DNA of 64,000 bases, taken from contig NZ_CP060697.1 of assembly GCF_014352855.1 (NCBI RefSeq), positions 558,001 to 622,000 of the forward strand, read 5' to 3'. A program made the translations under genes and the position numbers. Positions 8,561 to 18,174 of this stretch are shown one piece after another. The first letter of the stretch is position 1, and the number at the start of each line of letters is the position of its first letter. The notes beneath the pieces are model-generated. The model saw only the letters and a program-made list of their open reading frames with translations, was not told where the DNA came from and did not search any database. Source of the stretch: Sphingomonas sabuli (lineage in GTDB: Bacteria; Pseudomonadota; Alphaproteobacteria; Sphingomonadales; Sphingomonadaceae).

Positions 8561-9546
8561 GAACGGGCCTCCTCAAGGTGATGGTCAGGGGTGAGCGCGC
8601 GGACCGCGTAAGTGCCGCCGGGGTCGACCCCCTCGAGCGCGAGCAGTTCGGCGACGCGGCGCGACGAGCCGCGGCCTTCGATGAAAATGATAAGGTCGAT
8701 GGCGTCCGCGATGAGCTGGCGCGGGACATTGACGACGGCTTCCTGGATCAGTTGCTCAAGCCGGAAAAGCGCCGAGCGCGCGCTGTTGGCGTGGATCGTG
8801 GCGAGCCCGCCCGGGTGGCCGGTATTCCAGGCCTTGAGCATATCGAGCGCTTCGGGGCCCCTCACCTCCCCGACGATGATCCGGTCGGGCCGAAGGCGAA
8901 GGGTCGAGCGCACCAGGTCGGTCATGCTGATGACGCCGGGCCGGGTTCGAAGCGCGACATGATTGGGCACCGGGCATTGAAGCTCGCGGGTGTCCTCGAT
9001 CAGGATGACGCGCTCGTCCTTGGCCAGCAGCTCGGCGAGCAGCGCATTGGCAAGCGTGGTCTTGCCTGAGCTGGTGCCGCCGGCGACGAGCAGGTTGCGG
9101 CGCTCGACCACGGCCAGCGACAGCATTCGCGCCATGTCCGGCGCCATCAGCCCGTCGGCGACATAATCGGTGAGCGTGTAGATGCGGGTCGCGGGCTTGC
9201 GGATGGCAAAACAGGGCCCGGTCGCGACCGGGGCAAGCAGCCCCTCGAACCGCTCGCCGGCGCCGCCACTGTGCGGTGGCAGCTCGGCGCTGACGATCGG
9301 CGAGGACTGATGAACCTCGGTTCGGGCGTGGCTGGCGACCAAGCGGACGATCCGTTCCGCCTCATCGGGCGTCATGTGCTGGCCGGTGTCGATGAGGCCG
9401 CTGCCGAGGCGGTCGAGGCGGATCGCGCCGTCGGGATTGACCATGACTTCAATGACCAACGGGTCACCGAGCGCGTTCGCGATCGTCGGGCCGAACGCGC
9501 TTTGCAGCATGGCGCGCTTGCGCGAGGCGGTTTCTGGCGAGGTCAT
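8557..9546 (-). CDS. trbB: TrbB/VirB11-type hexameric ATPase
   Basis: A 329-residue VirB11-family ATPase that acts as a cytoplasmic hexamer at the base of the transfer channel. The sequence shows a Walker A (AGGTSSGKTTLANAL), an Asp box (LIEDTRELQ), a Walker B region (RIIVGEVRGPEALDMLKAWN) and the His box (NTGHPGGLATIHANS), all intact. The N-terminal domain contains VIEVMVNPDGAIRLDRLG. It is the first Trb structural gene downstream of the ribbon-helix-helix gene and overlaps it by four bases. Confidence 0.95.
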   Translation of the reverse strand: MTSPETASRKRAMLQSAFGPTIANALGDPLVIEVMVNPDGAIRLDRLGSGLIDTGQHMTPDEAERIVRLVASHARTEVHQSSPIVSAELPPHSGGAGERFEGLLAPVATGPCFAIRKPATRIYTLTDYVADGLMAPDMARMLSLAVVERRNLLVAGGTSSGKTTLANALLAELLAKDERVILIEDTRELQCPVPNHVALRTRPGVISMTDLVRSTLRLRPDRIIVGEVRGPEALDMLKAWNTGHPGGLATIHANSARSALFRLEQLIQEAVVNVPRQLIADAIDLIIFIEGRGSSRRVAELLALEGVDPGGTYAVRALTPDHHLEEARS

Positions 9547-9947
9547 GCCTCAAGCTCCGGATCGAAGGTGCGCCGCCCGGTGGCGAGCTGCTGACCGACG
9601 CGGGCGATGAAGGCTGAAAACCGGTCGCGCCCGATCGCTCGCGCGGCCTCATCCTCTTCGGCGAGCGGCGCATTGACTGCCAGCATGTAGCGGATGAAGA
9701 GCGCCAGGCTTTCGAGTTCGACATGCCCATTGCGCTCGATGCGCGCGAGCTGCCCCGAAATCCGATTGAGGCGGATGGCGAACTGTTCCTCGAGCTCGCT
9801 CGCACCCCCGCGGTCGAGAAAGGCGGTGAGCGCTGCGGCAAGGATCGAGGATTTGTTCGCGCCGGGCTTGGCCGCGAGCGCCTCGAACCGCCGGCTCACC
9901 GACGCCGGCAGGAACAATTGGTAACGGACTTGGTCTTGCCTGCTCAT
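9543..9947 (-). CDS. CopG-like ribbon-helix-helix regulator of the transfer operon
   Basis: A 134-residue protein starting MSRQDQVRYQLFLPASVSRRFEALA. This is a beta strand followed by two helices, the form of a ribbon-helix-helix DNA-binding domain within the first 45 residues. It is followed by a coiled-coil-prone region (LEEQFAIRLNRISGQLARIER). Proteins of this type sit between traG and trbB in many trb-type elements and are taken to regulate transfer genes. It overlaps trbB by four bases and lies 14 bases after traG. The target operator was not identified. Confidence 0.75.
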   Translation of the reverse strand: MSRQDQVRYQLFLPASVSRRFEALAAKPGANKSSILAAALTAFLDRGGASELEEQFAIRLNRISGQLARIERNGHVELESLALFIRYMLAVNAPLAEEDEAARAIGRDRFSAFIARVGQQLATGRRTFDPELEA

Positions 9948-9961
9948 CGCGTGCGCACCCG

Positions 9962-11977
9962 TCAGAAGCTCGGAAGCAGGTCAGCGCCTGCGCCTTCGTT
10001 GACGGCATGCGCCGCGATCACCGACCGGTTGGCGTGAAGCGATTGCAATGCGCGCGCATCGATCGCCGGATCGGGATCGTCGTCGCCTAGCCCGAGGAGG
10101 TCGAGCTGGTCGGGATGAACGCGCTTGGCGCTGCGCCGGTTACGCGATGGGCTGAGCTGTTGCTGGAGACCACCCTCACCTTCCTCGCCCGCGCTGCGCG
10201 ACGCCGGCGCGTTGACGACCGGGGATGCAATCAGCCCCGCCCAATCGTCACCGCGTGCGGTCGGGCGATCGGCATAGCCATCGGCGTCCAGCACGGGCGC
10301 TGGCCGCACCCGCTCGCGAAAATTGCGGTCCTCGAAGTAACGCAGTTTCTTGGCCCGGATCGGGGCCACACCGGAGATGAGGATCAATTCGTCGGCGGGC
10401 GACAATTGCATCACTTCGCCCGGGGTCAGCAGCGGGCGCGAGGTTTCCTGACGGCTGACCATGACATGGGCCAGCCAGGGGGCGAGCCGGTGCCCGGCGT
10501 AATTGCGCATGGCGCGCTGTTCGGTGGCGGTGCCGAGCGCATCGGAAATGCGCTTGGCGGTGCGCTCGTCATTGGACGCGAAGGCGACCCGGACATGGCA
10601 ATTGTCGAGGATCGAATTATTCTCGCCATAGGCCTTGGCGATCTGGTTGAGGCTCTGGGCGATGAGGAAGGCGCGCACGCCATAGCCGGCGAGGAAGGCG
10701 AGCGCGGTTTCGAAGAAATCGAGCCGCCCGAGCGCCGGGAATTCGTCGAGCATCAGCAGGAGCTGGCCGCGTGGCGCGTCGGCCTGCGGCAGCTGTTCGG
10801 TCAGGCGCCGTCCGATCTGATTGAGGATCAGCCGGATGAGCGGCTTGGTCCGTGAAATGTCTGACGGCGGAACGACCAGATAGAGCGAGGCCGGCCGGCC
10901 GGCTTCGGTCAAATCGGCGATCCGCCAGTCGCAGGCGGAGGTCACCGCCGCGACCGTGGGATCGCGATAGAGGCCCAAGAAGGACATGGCGGTGGAGAGC
11001 ACGCCCGAGCGCTCATTCTCCGACTTGTTGAGCAGTTCGCGCGCGGCCGAGGCCACGACAGGATGCGTCTGCGGCTTGTCGGCCGATCCCAGATGATTGC
11101 TGGTCATCATCGCGCGAAGCGTCGCGGTGAACGGCCGTTCGGGGTCGGACAGGAAAGTCGCGACGCGCGACAGCGTCTTGTCTTCGTCGGTGTAGAGGAC
11201 GTGGAGGATAGCTCCCACCAGCAGCGAATGGCTGGTCTTCTCCCAGTGATTGCGCCGTTCGAGCGCGCCTTCGGGATCGACCAATATGTCGGCGATATTC
11301 TGGACGTCGCGGATCTCGCACTCGCCGCGGCGAACCTCGAGCAAGGGGTTGTAGCGCGCTGACTTGGGGTTGGTCGGGTCGAACAACAGGCAGTGCGAGA
11401 AACGCGAGCGCCAGCCGGCGGTCACCTCCCAATTTTCGCCCTTGATGTCATGGATGACCGCCGAGCCGGTCCAGCTGAGCAGCGTCGGGACGACCAGTCC
11501 TACGCCCTTGCCGCTCCGAGTCGGCGCAAAGACGATGACATGGTCGGGCCCGTCGTGACGGAGATAGCCTTCGCCGGAGCGGCCGAGAAACAGGCCCGCG
11601 GGACCAAGCAGGCCTGCGCGCGCGATATCGGAGCGATTGGCCCAGCGCGCCGAGCCATAGGTGGTGACCTGGCCGGACTGCCGCGCGCGCCACAGCGACC
11701 CGCCGATGGCCGCGCCGCAGCCAAGAAAGCCGCTTAAGCCGGCAAGCGTTCCGGCGCGATCGAAGACCTGCGGCGCATAGGCGTCATAATGATACCACCA
11801 GCCGAACAGCGCCCAGGGATGGTAGAGCGGATAGCCGGCAAGCATCGCCCAGGGCCGGCCGAGCTCGGGCTGGTGGCCAAGCATCTGCGCCGCCCACTGG
11901 GTCGCGGCCCAGACGCCAAACACCATGATCGCGAACACGATGAGGATCTGGCCGAAGAGGAATTTGGTGGGCGTCAT
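9962..11977 (-). CDS. traG: TraG/VirD4 type IV coupling protein
   Basis: A 671-residue coupling ATPase that recruits the relaxase-DNA complex to the secretion channel. The ATG at 11977 (MTPTKFLFGQILIVFAIMVF) gives the standard short N-terminus with membrane helices near 8-28 and 60-80. Intact motifs are Walker A (FAPTRSGKGVGLVVPTLLSW), Walker B (LLLMLDEFPALG) and IAQSLNQIAKAYG. The C-terminal 100 residues are variable and rich in charged residues. It is 77 bases downstream of the relaxase gene. Confidence 0.95.
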   Translation of the reverse strand: MTPTKFLFGQILIVFAIMVFGVWAATQWAAQMLGHQPELGRPWAMLAGYPLYHPWALFGWWYHYDAYAPQVFDRAGTLAGLSGFLGCGAAIGGSLWRARQSGQVTTYGSARWANRSDIARAGLLGPAGLFLGRSGEGYLRHDGPDHVIVFAPTRSGKGVGLVVPTLLSWTGSAVIHDIKGENWEVTAGWRSRFSHCLLFDPTNPKSARYNPLLEVRRGECEIRDVQNIADILVDPEGALERRNHWEKTSHSLLVGAILHVLYTDEDKTLSRVATFLSDPERPFTATLRAMMTSNHLGSADKPQTHPVVASAARELLNKSENERSGVLSTAMSFLGLYRDPTVAAVTSACDWRIADLTEAGRPASLYLVVPPSDISRTKPLIRLILNQIGRRLTEQLPQADAPRGQLLLMLDEFPALGRLDFFETALAFLAGYGVRAFLIAQSLNQIAKAYGENNSILDNCHVRVAFASNDERTAKRISDALGTATEQRAMRNYAGHRLAPWLAHVMVSRQETSRPLLTPGEVMQLSPADELILISGVAPIRAKKLRYFEDRNFRERVRPAPVLDADGYADRPTARGDDWAGLIASPVVNAPASRSAGEEGEGGLQQQLSPSRNRRSAKRVHPDQLDLLGLGDDDPDPAIDARALQSLHANRSVIAAHAVNEGAGADLLPSF

Positions 11978-12054
11978 GTCGGCAACTTGATCGCCCGGCC
12001 CGGACGTGGCCGGTAGCGCTGCCAAAGCGCAGGATGATGCCGCGTCGACGAATC

Positions 12055-13815
12055 CTAGCCGATCGAGGGTCCGCCTCGTCCGCGTCCGAGATGCCAGCTG
12101 ACACCGGATTCGCGCATGATGCCGGACAGTTGGCTTCCAAGCTTTCGCTCGAGCAAGGGGCGCCAGGGCACGAGCGTGAATTCTTGGGAATTGGCGACCA
12201 GCGCGTAGGAGCCCGAAGGAAGGTCGACCCGCCGCTCGATGATCCCGCTGATCCGCTCGCCGGGCCGGGCCGGCACGAACGGAAGGTTCAGTTCCTGGCC
12301 AAGCCTCGTGCCGGCCCCAGTAAGGTCTCGTTCCCGGAGAGTCTCGATGAGCCCCGGAGCCGCGCGCAGCTGACCGTCGCTGCTGCTCGCCAGTCCCTGA
12401 TCGAGCAGCCATTGCCGGCGAATGGCGAGCGCCGAGCGAACGTCCCGCCCAAACCCTGAATCCCTGACCGGGTCGCCGGTGTCAGCAAGGAGTTGGCGGT
12501 CGAGCCAGGTCAGCCCCGGCCAGCGCGGCAGACGCTCGAGCGGGACTGGCGACAGCGTTTCGAGCCTGACCGCATCGACGAAACGCGCAGGTCTTGAAGG
12601 CTGCGGGGCCTGCGCCGGAGTCGCCGATATCCGGACGATCGCGCCCGAGGGGATGAGCTCGCTCGCACCGCTGCGACCGACGGGGACGTGGTGGAGCCGA
12701 CCGTCGGTGGCGTCGACAAGGACGTAATGCCGATCGCTGAACTCGTCGGCGAGGCCCCGTTCGACGAGGCGGCCGACGATCGGCGTAGCCGGGGGATCAC
12801 TATGAACGACCCGATCGGTCGGCCCGCGCTGCAGCTTCTCAGCGGTGATCGCCCGCTGCATGGTGCGGATGATATCGCCGCGCTCGCCGAGCCGGCGCAA
12901 CCGATCCTCGACATCGCCCTCAAGCTGCCAGGTCCCGCTCGGCAGCGGCTGGGCAAGGCCAAGCAGTTCGAGTTTGCGCAGCCGTCCGGTTTCGAGCGCG
13001 TGGCGGAAGGGATCGCGTTGGTTGGGTGAGAGGAAGCGGCCCGCGTCGGCGCGCCTCAGCAAGCCGCGATCGATCGAGGTCAGGCGTTCCGCCGATACTT
13101 CGAGGCGAAGCCGGTCGCGGATGTCGCGATCGAGCCGTGGACCAAGGTCGGTTGTGACGAGGTCGGTGATCCGCTCGCGCATTCCCCGCGAGATATATTC
13201 GCGAGCGATGACAAGATTCTGCTCCCGATCGTCGCGGCCGCGAAGGATAATGTGGGTGTGGGGCTGGCCGGTATCGACATGATCGACGGCAACCCAGTCG
13301 AGCCGGGTGCCGAGGTCCTTTTCCATCTGTTCCATGAAACGCCGTGTGAGCGACCTCAAATCATCATATTGATCGCCATCTTCCGGCGAGACGATGATCC
13401 GAAACTGGTGCCGGTCGTCCGCACACCGTTCGAGGAATGCGCCACCGTCACCGCGCTCCTCTTCTGCCGAATAGAGTTCGCCGGGCGAGCCGTCGCGCTG
13501 CACGCCGTCGCGCTGAAGATAGCGAAGATGGGACCGCGCGCCGCCGATGCCTGTTCCACGAAGCCGGACCAGCCGGGTTTTCACAATCGCCCGGCGCTGG
13601 CGGAACGCCGCGAGCCTGCTGCGGCTACCGAGCAGGCGGGCGAGTCCCGCGCCGCGGCCGATCCGACTGCCGTCAAAGCGCCGGCCGCGCGTGCCTGCCC
13701 TCTCCCCAGCCCGCCGCGTCGCCCGGACAATGCGCGAAAGATAGGATCGAGCGCGACCGCCACCGCCGCCGCGCATCCGGCCAACAAAGGGTTCGAAGTC
13801 GTCGCTGTCGGCCAT
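12055..13815 (-). CDS. VirD2-type relaxase with DUF3363
   Basis: A 586-residue relaxase expected to nick oriT and pilot the transferred strand. The ATG at 13815 gives MADSDDFEPFVGRMRGG. The candidate catalytic tyrosine is Tyr25 in ARSYLSRIVR. A conserved HLRYLQRDGV motif follows, and the metal-binding HxH is in DTGQPHTHIILRG. The C-terminal half is the DUF3363 region common to these relaxases in proteobacterial elements. An alternative start at 13842 adds nine residues. oriT was not identified, but gaps at 13816-13892 and 14283-14660 are the natural places to look. Confidence 0.9.
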   Translation of the reverse strand: MADSDDFEPFVGRMRGGGGGRARSYLSRIVRATRRAGERAGTRGRRFDGSRIGRGAGLARLLGSRSRLAAFRQRRAIVKTRLVRLRGTGIGGARSHLRYLQRDGVQRDGSPGELYSAEEERGDGGAFLERCADDRHQFRIIVSPEDGDQYDDLRSLTRRFMEQMEKDLGTRLDWVAVDHVDTGQPHTHIILRGRDDREQNLVIAREYISRGMRERITDLVTTDLGPRLDRDIRDRLRLEVSAERLTSIDRGLLRRADAGRFLSPNQRDPFRHALETGRLRKLELLGLAQPLPSGTWQLEGDVEDRLRRLGERGDIIRTMQRAITAEKLQRGPTDRVVHSDPPATPIVGRLVERGLADEFSDRHYVLVDATDGRLHHVPVGRSGASELIPSGAIVRISATPAQAPQPSRPARFVDAVRLETLSPVPLERLPRWPGLTWLDRQLLADTGDPVRDSGFGRDVRSALAIRRQWLLDQGLASSSDGQLRAAPGLIETLRERDLTGAGTRLGQELNLPFVPARPGERISGIIERRVDLPSGSYALVANSQEFTLVPWRPLLERKLGSQLSGIMRESGVSWHLGRGRGGPSIG

Positions 13816-13892
13816 GGTCGCTGCTGCAGCATCGCCAAGCAACGCAATGATCGACAGCGCCGTTGAGACGCGGGCGAAGGACTGTCCGGCGA

Positions 13893-14282
13893 TCAGCCGG
13901 ACGCGTCCGTCGCCGCCGCTGCGGCAGCGGCCAAGACCTTCTCGGCCCCGCCGATCGATCCAGACGACCGGGCGGCCTCAGCCCAGACCGACAGGCCGAA
14001 ACGGGTGGAGAAAGAAAGGTCGCGTTCGATCTGCAAACCGAACGGCAACCGCAGCGAGCGCAATTCGCTCAAGCTGAAGCTGCCGAGTTCGGGAAAGCCG
14101 AACCCGAGGTCGGCAAGCCCGAACAAGGTGTCGTCGTCCTCGGCCAGCTCGGTCACCAGCCAGGTTGCGGCGCCAGCGGGATTGAACAGCTTGACCACCG
14201 GCGGATGGTCGGTGACCGGGGTGCGGGCATTCTCCCGCAGGCGGCGAAGGTGATCGGCAGTCAGAAGGGACGAAGCGGTCAT
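13893..14282 (-). CDS. DUF2958 domain protein
   Basis: A 129-residue protein starting MTASSLLTADHLRRLREN, with PVVKLFNPAGAATWLVTELAEDDDTLFGLADLGFGFPELG. This is the characteristic DUF2958 core (product plus Asp-rich turn and a GFP-ELG motif). DUF2958 proteins are encoded beside relaxases and DUF736 proteins on many conjugative elements, but their function is not established. An SD-like GAAGAGGAG precedes the ATG. Its leader contains the hairpin also found upstream of two other genes. Confidence 0.85.
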   Translation of the reverse strand: MTASSLLTADHLRRLRENARTPVTDHPPVVKLFNPAGAATWLVTELAEDDDTLFGLADLGFGFPELGSFSLSELRSLRLPFGLQIERDLSFSTRFGLSVWAEAARSSGSIGGAEKVLAAAAAAATDASG

Positions 14283-14660
14283 CGATGATCTCCTCTTCAG
14301 TCACCGCCGGAAAGCGGCGGTGGGGGCGAGGAGCGACCAAGAGGCCCGGATAGCGCCGGGTCCGCACCCGAAGGGCCGCAACGAAGTGGAGGACCCGGCC
14401 AACGGCCGGGTTGCGAGGGCCGGTGTGCCGGGCCTAGCCGGGAGCACGCCCCGGCCGGCCGTTCTGGCCATCATGGAACGCGATATCCATTGAACGCCCT
14501 AACCTATTGAATTCCTCTGCAAGTCAATTCAGACATAGCGCGCTCGGTGCAGGAAGGATGATCGGCCTAAATTCCAGTTGGGAGAGATGTTGTTGAAACC
14601 GAGCAGAGCCGAGCTGACTGGCCTTCCCCGCCACCTGCGCGCCGGACAGGCGCTTAGAGG
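14283..14660. repeat. Gene-free region holding copy 1 of a structured repeat
   Basis: No convincing coding region in these 378 bases. A perfect-stem hairpin lies at 14302-14322 (CACCGCCGG, loop AAA, then the complementary arm GCGGCGGTG with one unpaired position). Further downstream are GGAGGA at 14388-14393 and CCTAG at 14433-14437, 45 bases apart. The same elements with the same 45-base spacing recur at 44001-44050. On the minus strand this is the leader of the DUF2958 gene. The right part (14480-14660) is less GC-rich and must hold the promoter of the plus-strand PIN/GHKL operon; no clear -35/-10 was recognised. Confidence 0.5.
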
Positions 14661-16460
14661 GTGATTTTCCCCGAGGTCATACCGTCGCGGGCCGAATGCC
14701 AACGTGTGATCATTGAGGCAATCAAATCGTCGGGCGCGCGAATTTACGTCGACGCGAGCGTTCTGATCCATTGCTATGAAATGAGCCGCAGCGCGTGTGA
14801 AGAACTGCTCAACGCGCTCGACAGCTTCGGTGACTCGGTACGGGTCCCCGTTTGGTCCGCGAAGGAAACGTGGGATCACACGCGTCGGCTCAAGACCAGA
14901 CGACCACTGGCAAAGACGGCAGCGGCCCTGACCAGGAGGATGACTCAATTCCGGACAGAGAGCCTCCGATACGTCGACGAAAAGACTTTCGATGACCTAA
15001 GCGCCGATCAGTTCGCCGATGCAGTCAACGACGCAGCGGCCATGATTGAAGATCTCACGAAACGCACACACAAGATTGAGCCGGGTCACGAGGCAGCCAA
15101 TGCGCGGCTGTTACCGTTCATCGCAAAGCATTCGATCCCTTCAAACATGGCAGAGATCTATCGCGAAGTCAGTGAAACGGGCGAGACCCGGTTCGCCCAC
15201 GAAGTTCCACCCGGATTTGGCGATGGCGGCCAGAAGGCTGAACCGACGGATAGTGACGAAGACGAGCAGGAAGGGTCGTTAAAGGGCAAAAAGACTAACC
15301 GGCACGGCGACCTCATCATGTGGCTTGAAGCGCTTCAAGATTGCGACCACGCCGACGCCAAGCATCTGATCATCCTAACCCGCGACAATTCGAAGAGGGA
15401 CTGGGCGTACAAACCCGAGCGTGTGCTGGGTGATGATGATGTGCCTCAGGAGAATGCGGGCTTGGTTACCCTACCGATGCCGCTCCTCACTCAGGAGGCC
15501 AAGCAGCGCTGCCGCGGCCTTGAAGGGGTGCATGTCATCTCGCTGGAAATGTTCACCCAGGTCGCCCGCTCATCTTTTGGCGCACGTGTTATCAATCTGG
15601 TTCGCGCTCTCCAGCCGGCGACCCGTGTCCCCCGAACCCGACCCGGTCCTGCTGGCCGTGTGGTCGACCTTGCACCGGAGGATGCTGCCAAGCTGGCCGA
15701 CATTAGCTTCAGCTCGATGGACATGATCTACGAGAGGCCAGACGAAGAAAAGGATGACAGTATTTGGCGCCAGATCGATGGATTGAGGGCTGAAGGCTGG
15801 ACGGCACAAAACAAAGCGGCAAGCGAGCTCCAACCGCTCATCGCCAGCGCGAATCCGGACCAATTGAAGCAGATTGGACGTGGAATCATTGCGGCATCGA
15901 ACGAGGAGGCGCTTGGACCGGTCGATCTCGCTACCGCAGTTCTTGGTAACCGCGAGTTGCCGCCTGGAATTCGTGCAAACCTCCTCGTAGGCTTGCTTGC
16001 CGAAACCTATTTTGACGAGAATGGCGAACCGGCAAAGCCGGTCGCCTCTCCCGATGTGGCCTCGTTACTGTTCGATCACGCCATGGAAGAAGACACGCGT
16101 CGCGCGTACTCGCTAACGATTGAGCGCCTCGCGCCATACAAAAATTCGTACCTGGCGCTTCCCGGCGAGGAAGTGCGCTCGATCCGGCTCGAAATACAGA
16201 CGGCACAATCGGCTCTGCAAAGCGTCCAGGCTGATGGCGTTGAGCTGATTGAGCCGGACGCGCCTGAGAGCCGCCGCCTTACTTCAAGCGGGCTGAGCGG
16301 ATCCATATCAGTCACCGATCTCGTGGCCGTTATCGCCCGAGAGTTCGTGATCCCCACGACGATGCTCGAGGTCGATGGACCGACCAATTTTCAGTTCGAG
16401 ATTCCCGAGCGCGCCGGCTTCATTAGCTGGGGCCCGCTGACCGGAGAGACGCTTCGATGA
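14661..16460 (+). CDS. PIN-like nuclease-domain protein of a four-gene accessory operon
   Basis: A 599-residue protein with an N-terminal PIN-like domain (about 25-255). Visible candidate acidic residues are Asp31 in YVDASVLIHCYE, Glu69 in SAKETW, Asp217 in RHGDLIMW, and Asp242 in LTRDNSKRDW. This arrangement fits the PIN_8-type RNase fold seen in large stand-alone PIN proteins. An acidic linker (TDSDEDEQEG) lies near 196-205. The C-terminal 300 residues are not recognised. The start is uncertain: GTG at 14661 or GTG at 14706, neither with a good ribosome site. Its stop overlaps the next ATG (ATGA), so it is coupled to the GHKL ATPase. RNA or DNA cleavage is an inference. Confidence 0.75.
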   Translation: MIFPEVIPSRAECQRVIIEAIKSSGARIYVDASVLIHCYEMSRSACEELLNALDSFGDSVRVPVWSAKETWDHTRRLKTRRPLAKTAAALTRRMTQFRTESLRYVDEKTFDDLSADQFADAVNDAAAMIEDLTKRTHKIEPGHEAANARLLPFIAKHSIPSNMAEIYREVSETGETRFAHEVPPGFGDGGQKAEPTDSDEDEQEGSLKGKKTNRHGDLIMWLEALQDCDHADAKHLIILTRDNSKRDWAYKPERVLGDDDVPQENAGLVTLPMPLLTQEAKQRCRGLEGVHVISLEMFTQVARSSFGARVINLVRALQPATRVPRTRPGPAGRVVDLAPEDAAKLADISFSSMDMIYERPDEEKDDSIWRQIDGLRAEGWTAQNKAASELQPLIASANPDQLKQIGRGIIAASNEEALGPVDLATAVLGNRELPPGIRANLLVGLLAETYFDENGEPAKPVASPDVASLLFDHAMEEDTRRAYSLTIERLAPYKNSYLALPGEEVRSIRLEIQTAQSALQSVQADGVELIEPDAPESRRLTSSGLSGSISVTDLVAVIAREFVIPTTMLEVDGPTNFQFEIPERAGFISWGPLTGETLR

Positions 16461-18073
16461 ACGCGCAGCCGCCAACCGATCCAATACGCGACGAGGACGT
16501 TCGCGTTGGGTCTTATTCACTCGAGACCCTAACCACCGGTATGTACGAGGAGCCGCTTCACTGCGTACGCGAATACGTGCAGAACGCCTTCGACGCGATC
16601 CGCTCTGCCCGAGCGACCGGACTACTTTCCGATGCCGCTGGGCTTGTGACAATTGCAATTTCCGGCTCTGCCAAGCGCCCTACCCTATCGATCAAGGATG
16701 ACGGCGAAGGCATCCCTTCGGCAATTGCGGCGACAACCTTGGTTTCGATTGGCGCGAGCCGGAAACGGTCGGCAATCAACGCCGGATTTCGCGGCATCGG
16801 ACGCTTGGCTGGGATTGCCTACTGTACGACGTTGCGTTTCACGACCAGCGCGCGCGGAGAAGACAAAGCCACCGTTGTCGAATTCGATTGCGGTAAAATG
16901 CGGGGCTATATGCGTCCTGGCGCTGATGTTCAGGATGTTGTCGACGTCATGGTCCGGTGCGCGACGACCGGAACCCGAGCCGCCGCCGTCAACGATCATT
17001 TCACAGAGGTCGAGATGATCGGGCTCAATGGCATTGGCGTCGAATTCGCCGAGATTGATCGCCTGGTTCCCTACCTCCGGCAGGTCTGCCCTACCGATTA
17101 TTCAGATCGATTCACCCCCGCCCCTAAGATCCGGGCCTTCGCAACAAGCCTTGGTCATCCGCTCGCGTTCGTCGAGATTGAAACGCGATATAAGCGTGAG
17201 AAGAACCAGATCCTCAAAGCTTATGACGACAGTGCCCCGACCAAGGGGAAGACTTCGATCATCACTGACGTAGAACTGATTAACTCGGCCGAACTTGGCT
17301 GGCACGGGTGGATTGGCCTGTCCAACTTCAAGGGCGAGATCATCGACGATACGGTTGCCGGTATTCGCTTCAGGATCAAAAACATCCAAGTCGGAGGGTC
17401 CGACATCATCGAGGACCTAGGCGCCGATCTTACGGTCGGCGGCACCGAGGGCAGGCTCCAACGCTGGGCGGTCGGCGAGATTTTCATTACCGATCCGGCC
17501 GTCGTGCCAAATGCCCGCCGCGACGGCTTCGAAGATGGCACCCGCTGGCGCGAAATCCGCGCGGACATTCGCGCGCGCGTTGCCCGCCGGGTCGTAACCC
17601 TAGTCCGAAACGCGTCGACCAGCCGAAAAACGCTGAAGTCGATCCAAACCGACGCGCGAGGGGTCTCGATCCAGCTCAACCGTGAATGGATCGACGAGGA
17701 AACCGCGGGAAAGATTTCGGACAGCATCGACAAGCTACTCGTGCGGCTGAGGTCGGACAAGCTTACGGGCGGCGAGCCTAACGAGGTTGGCGAACAGGTC
17801 TCGAAGCTAAAGGAGATGAAGGACAAGCTGGTCGAGCTTCGCAATCGGCCACGACCAGAACCCGACCCTGAGCCTGAGCCAGATGCCGAACCAGAACCGG
17901 AATCTGGCGAGGCGGAGAGTGGCGACGACGGCGCTCGGTCATCGTTCGGCGATTGGCCATCGAACGCGTTGCTTAACGCTTTGATGGAGGTCCTCACTGA
18001 GGAATTCGGCGATGACGAAGCCCAGCGGCTGATTGGTCTCGCCTGCGGCCTTTTGGAGACAAGGGAACAGTGA
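16457..18073 (+). CDS. GHKL (Hsp90-like) ATPase A
   Basis: A 538-residue ATPase with an Hsp90/MORC-type GHKL fold at residues 15-250. The N box is REYVQNAFDAI (Glu39, Asn43, Asp46), the G1 box KDDGEGIP (Asp82, Gly83, Gly85), and the lid/G2 GFRGIGRLAG (110-119). A central domain contains RFRIKNIQVG and VVPNARRDGFEDG. A Pro-Glu/Asp-Pro repeat near residues 455-480 separates a C-terminal helical tail. It is clearly paralogous to the product of 19790-21217. It overlaps the PIN gene by four bases. The role of such ATPases with PIN nucleases is unknown to me; a sensing or conformational-switch role is inference. Confidence 0.85.
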   Translation: MNAQPPTDPIRDEDVRVGSYSLETLTTGMYEEPLHCVREYVQNAFDAIRSARATGLLSDAAGLVTIAISGSAKRPTLSIKDDGEGIPSAIAATTLVSIGASRKRSAINAGFRGIGRLAGIAYCTTLRFTTSARGEDKATVVEFDCGKMRGYMRPGADVQDVVDVMVRCATTGTRAAAVNDHFTEVEMIGLNGIGVEFAEIDRLVPYLRQVCPTDYSDRFTPAPKIRAFATSLGHPLAFVEIETRYKREKNQILKAYDDSAPTKGKTSIITDVELINSAELGWHGWIGLSNFKGEIIDDTVAGIRFRIKNIQVGGSDIIEDLGADLTVGGTEGRLQRWAVGEIFITDPAVVPNARRDGFEDGTRWREIRADIRARVARRVVTLVRNASTSRKTLKSIQTDARGVSIQLNREWIDEETAGKISDSIDKLLVRLRSDKLTGGEPNEVGEQVSKLKEMKDKLVELRNRPRPEPDPEPEPDAEPEPESGEAESGDDGARSSFGDWPSNALLNALMEVLTEEFGDDEAQRLIGLACGLLETREQ

Positions 18074-18174
18074 ACGTATCGAGGCACGGTTTAAAACGTT
18101 GACGGCCTCCCAACGCCGATCGCATGCTCGGCCGATCGGGCGGGGGCTCGCCAGGAACGACTGAAGGGACAACA

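Noticed and set aside
13816..13892. oriT between the relaxase and DUF2958 genes
   Set aside because: No clear inverted repeat with a recognisable nic site; location plausible but unsupported.
17221..18087. 288-residue Ser-rich open frame on the minus strand
   Set aside because: Complement of the GHKL ATPase A gene and its Pro-Glu repeat.
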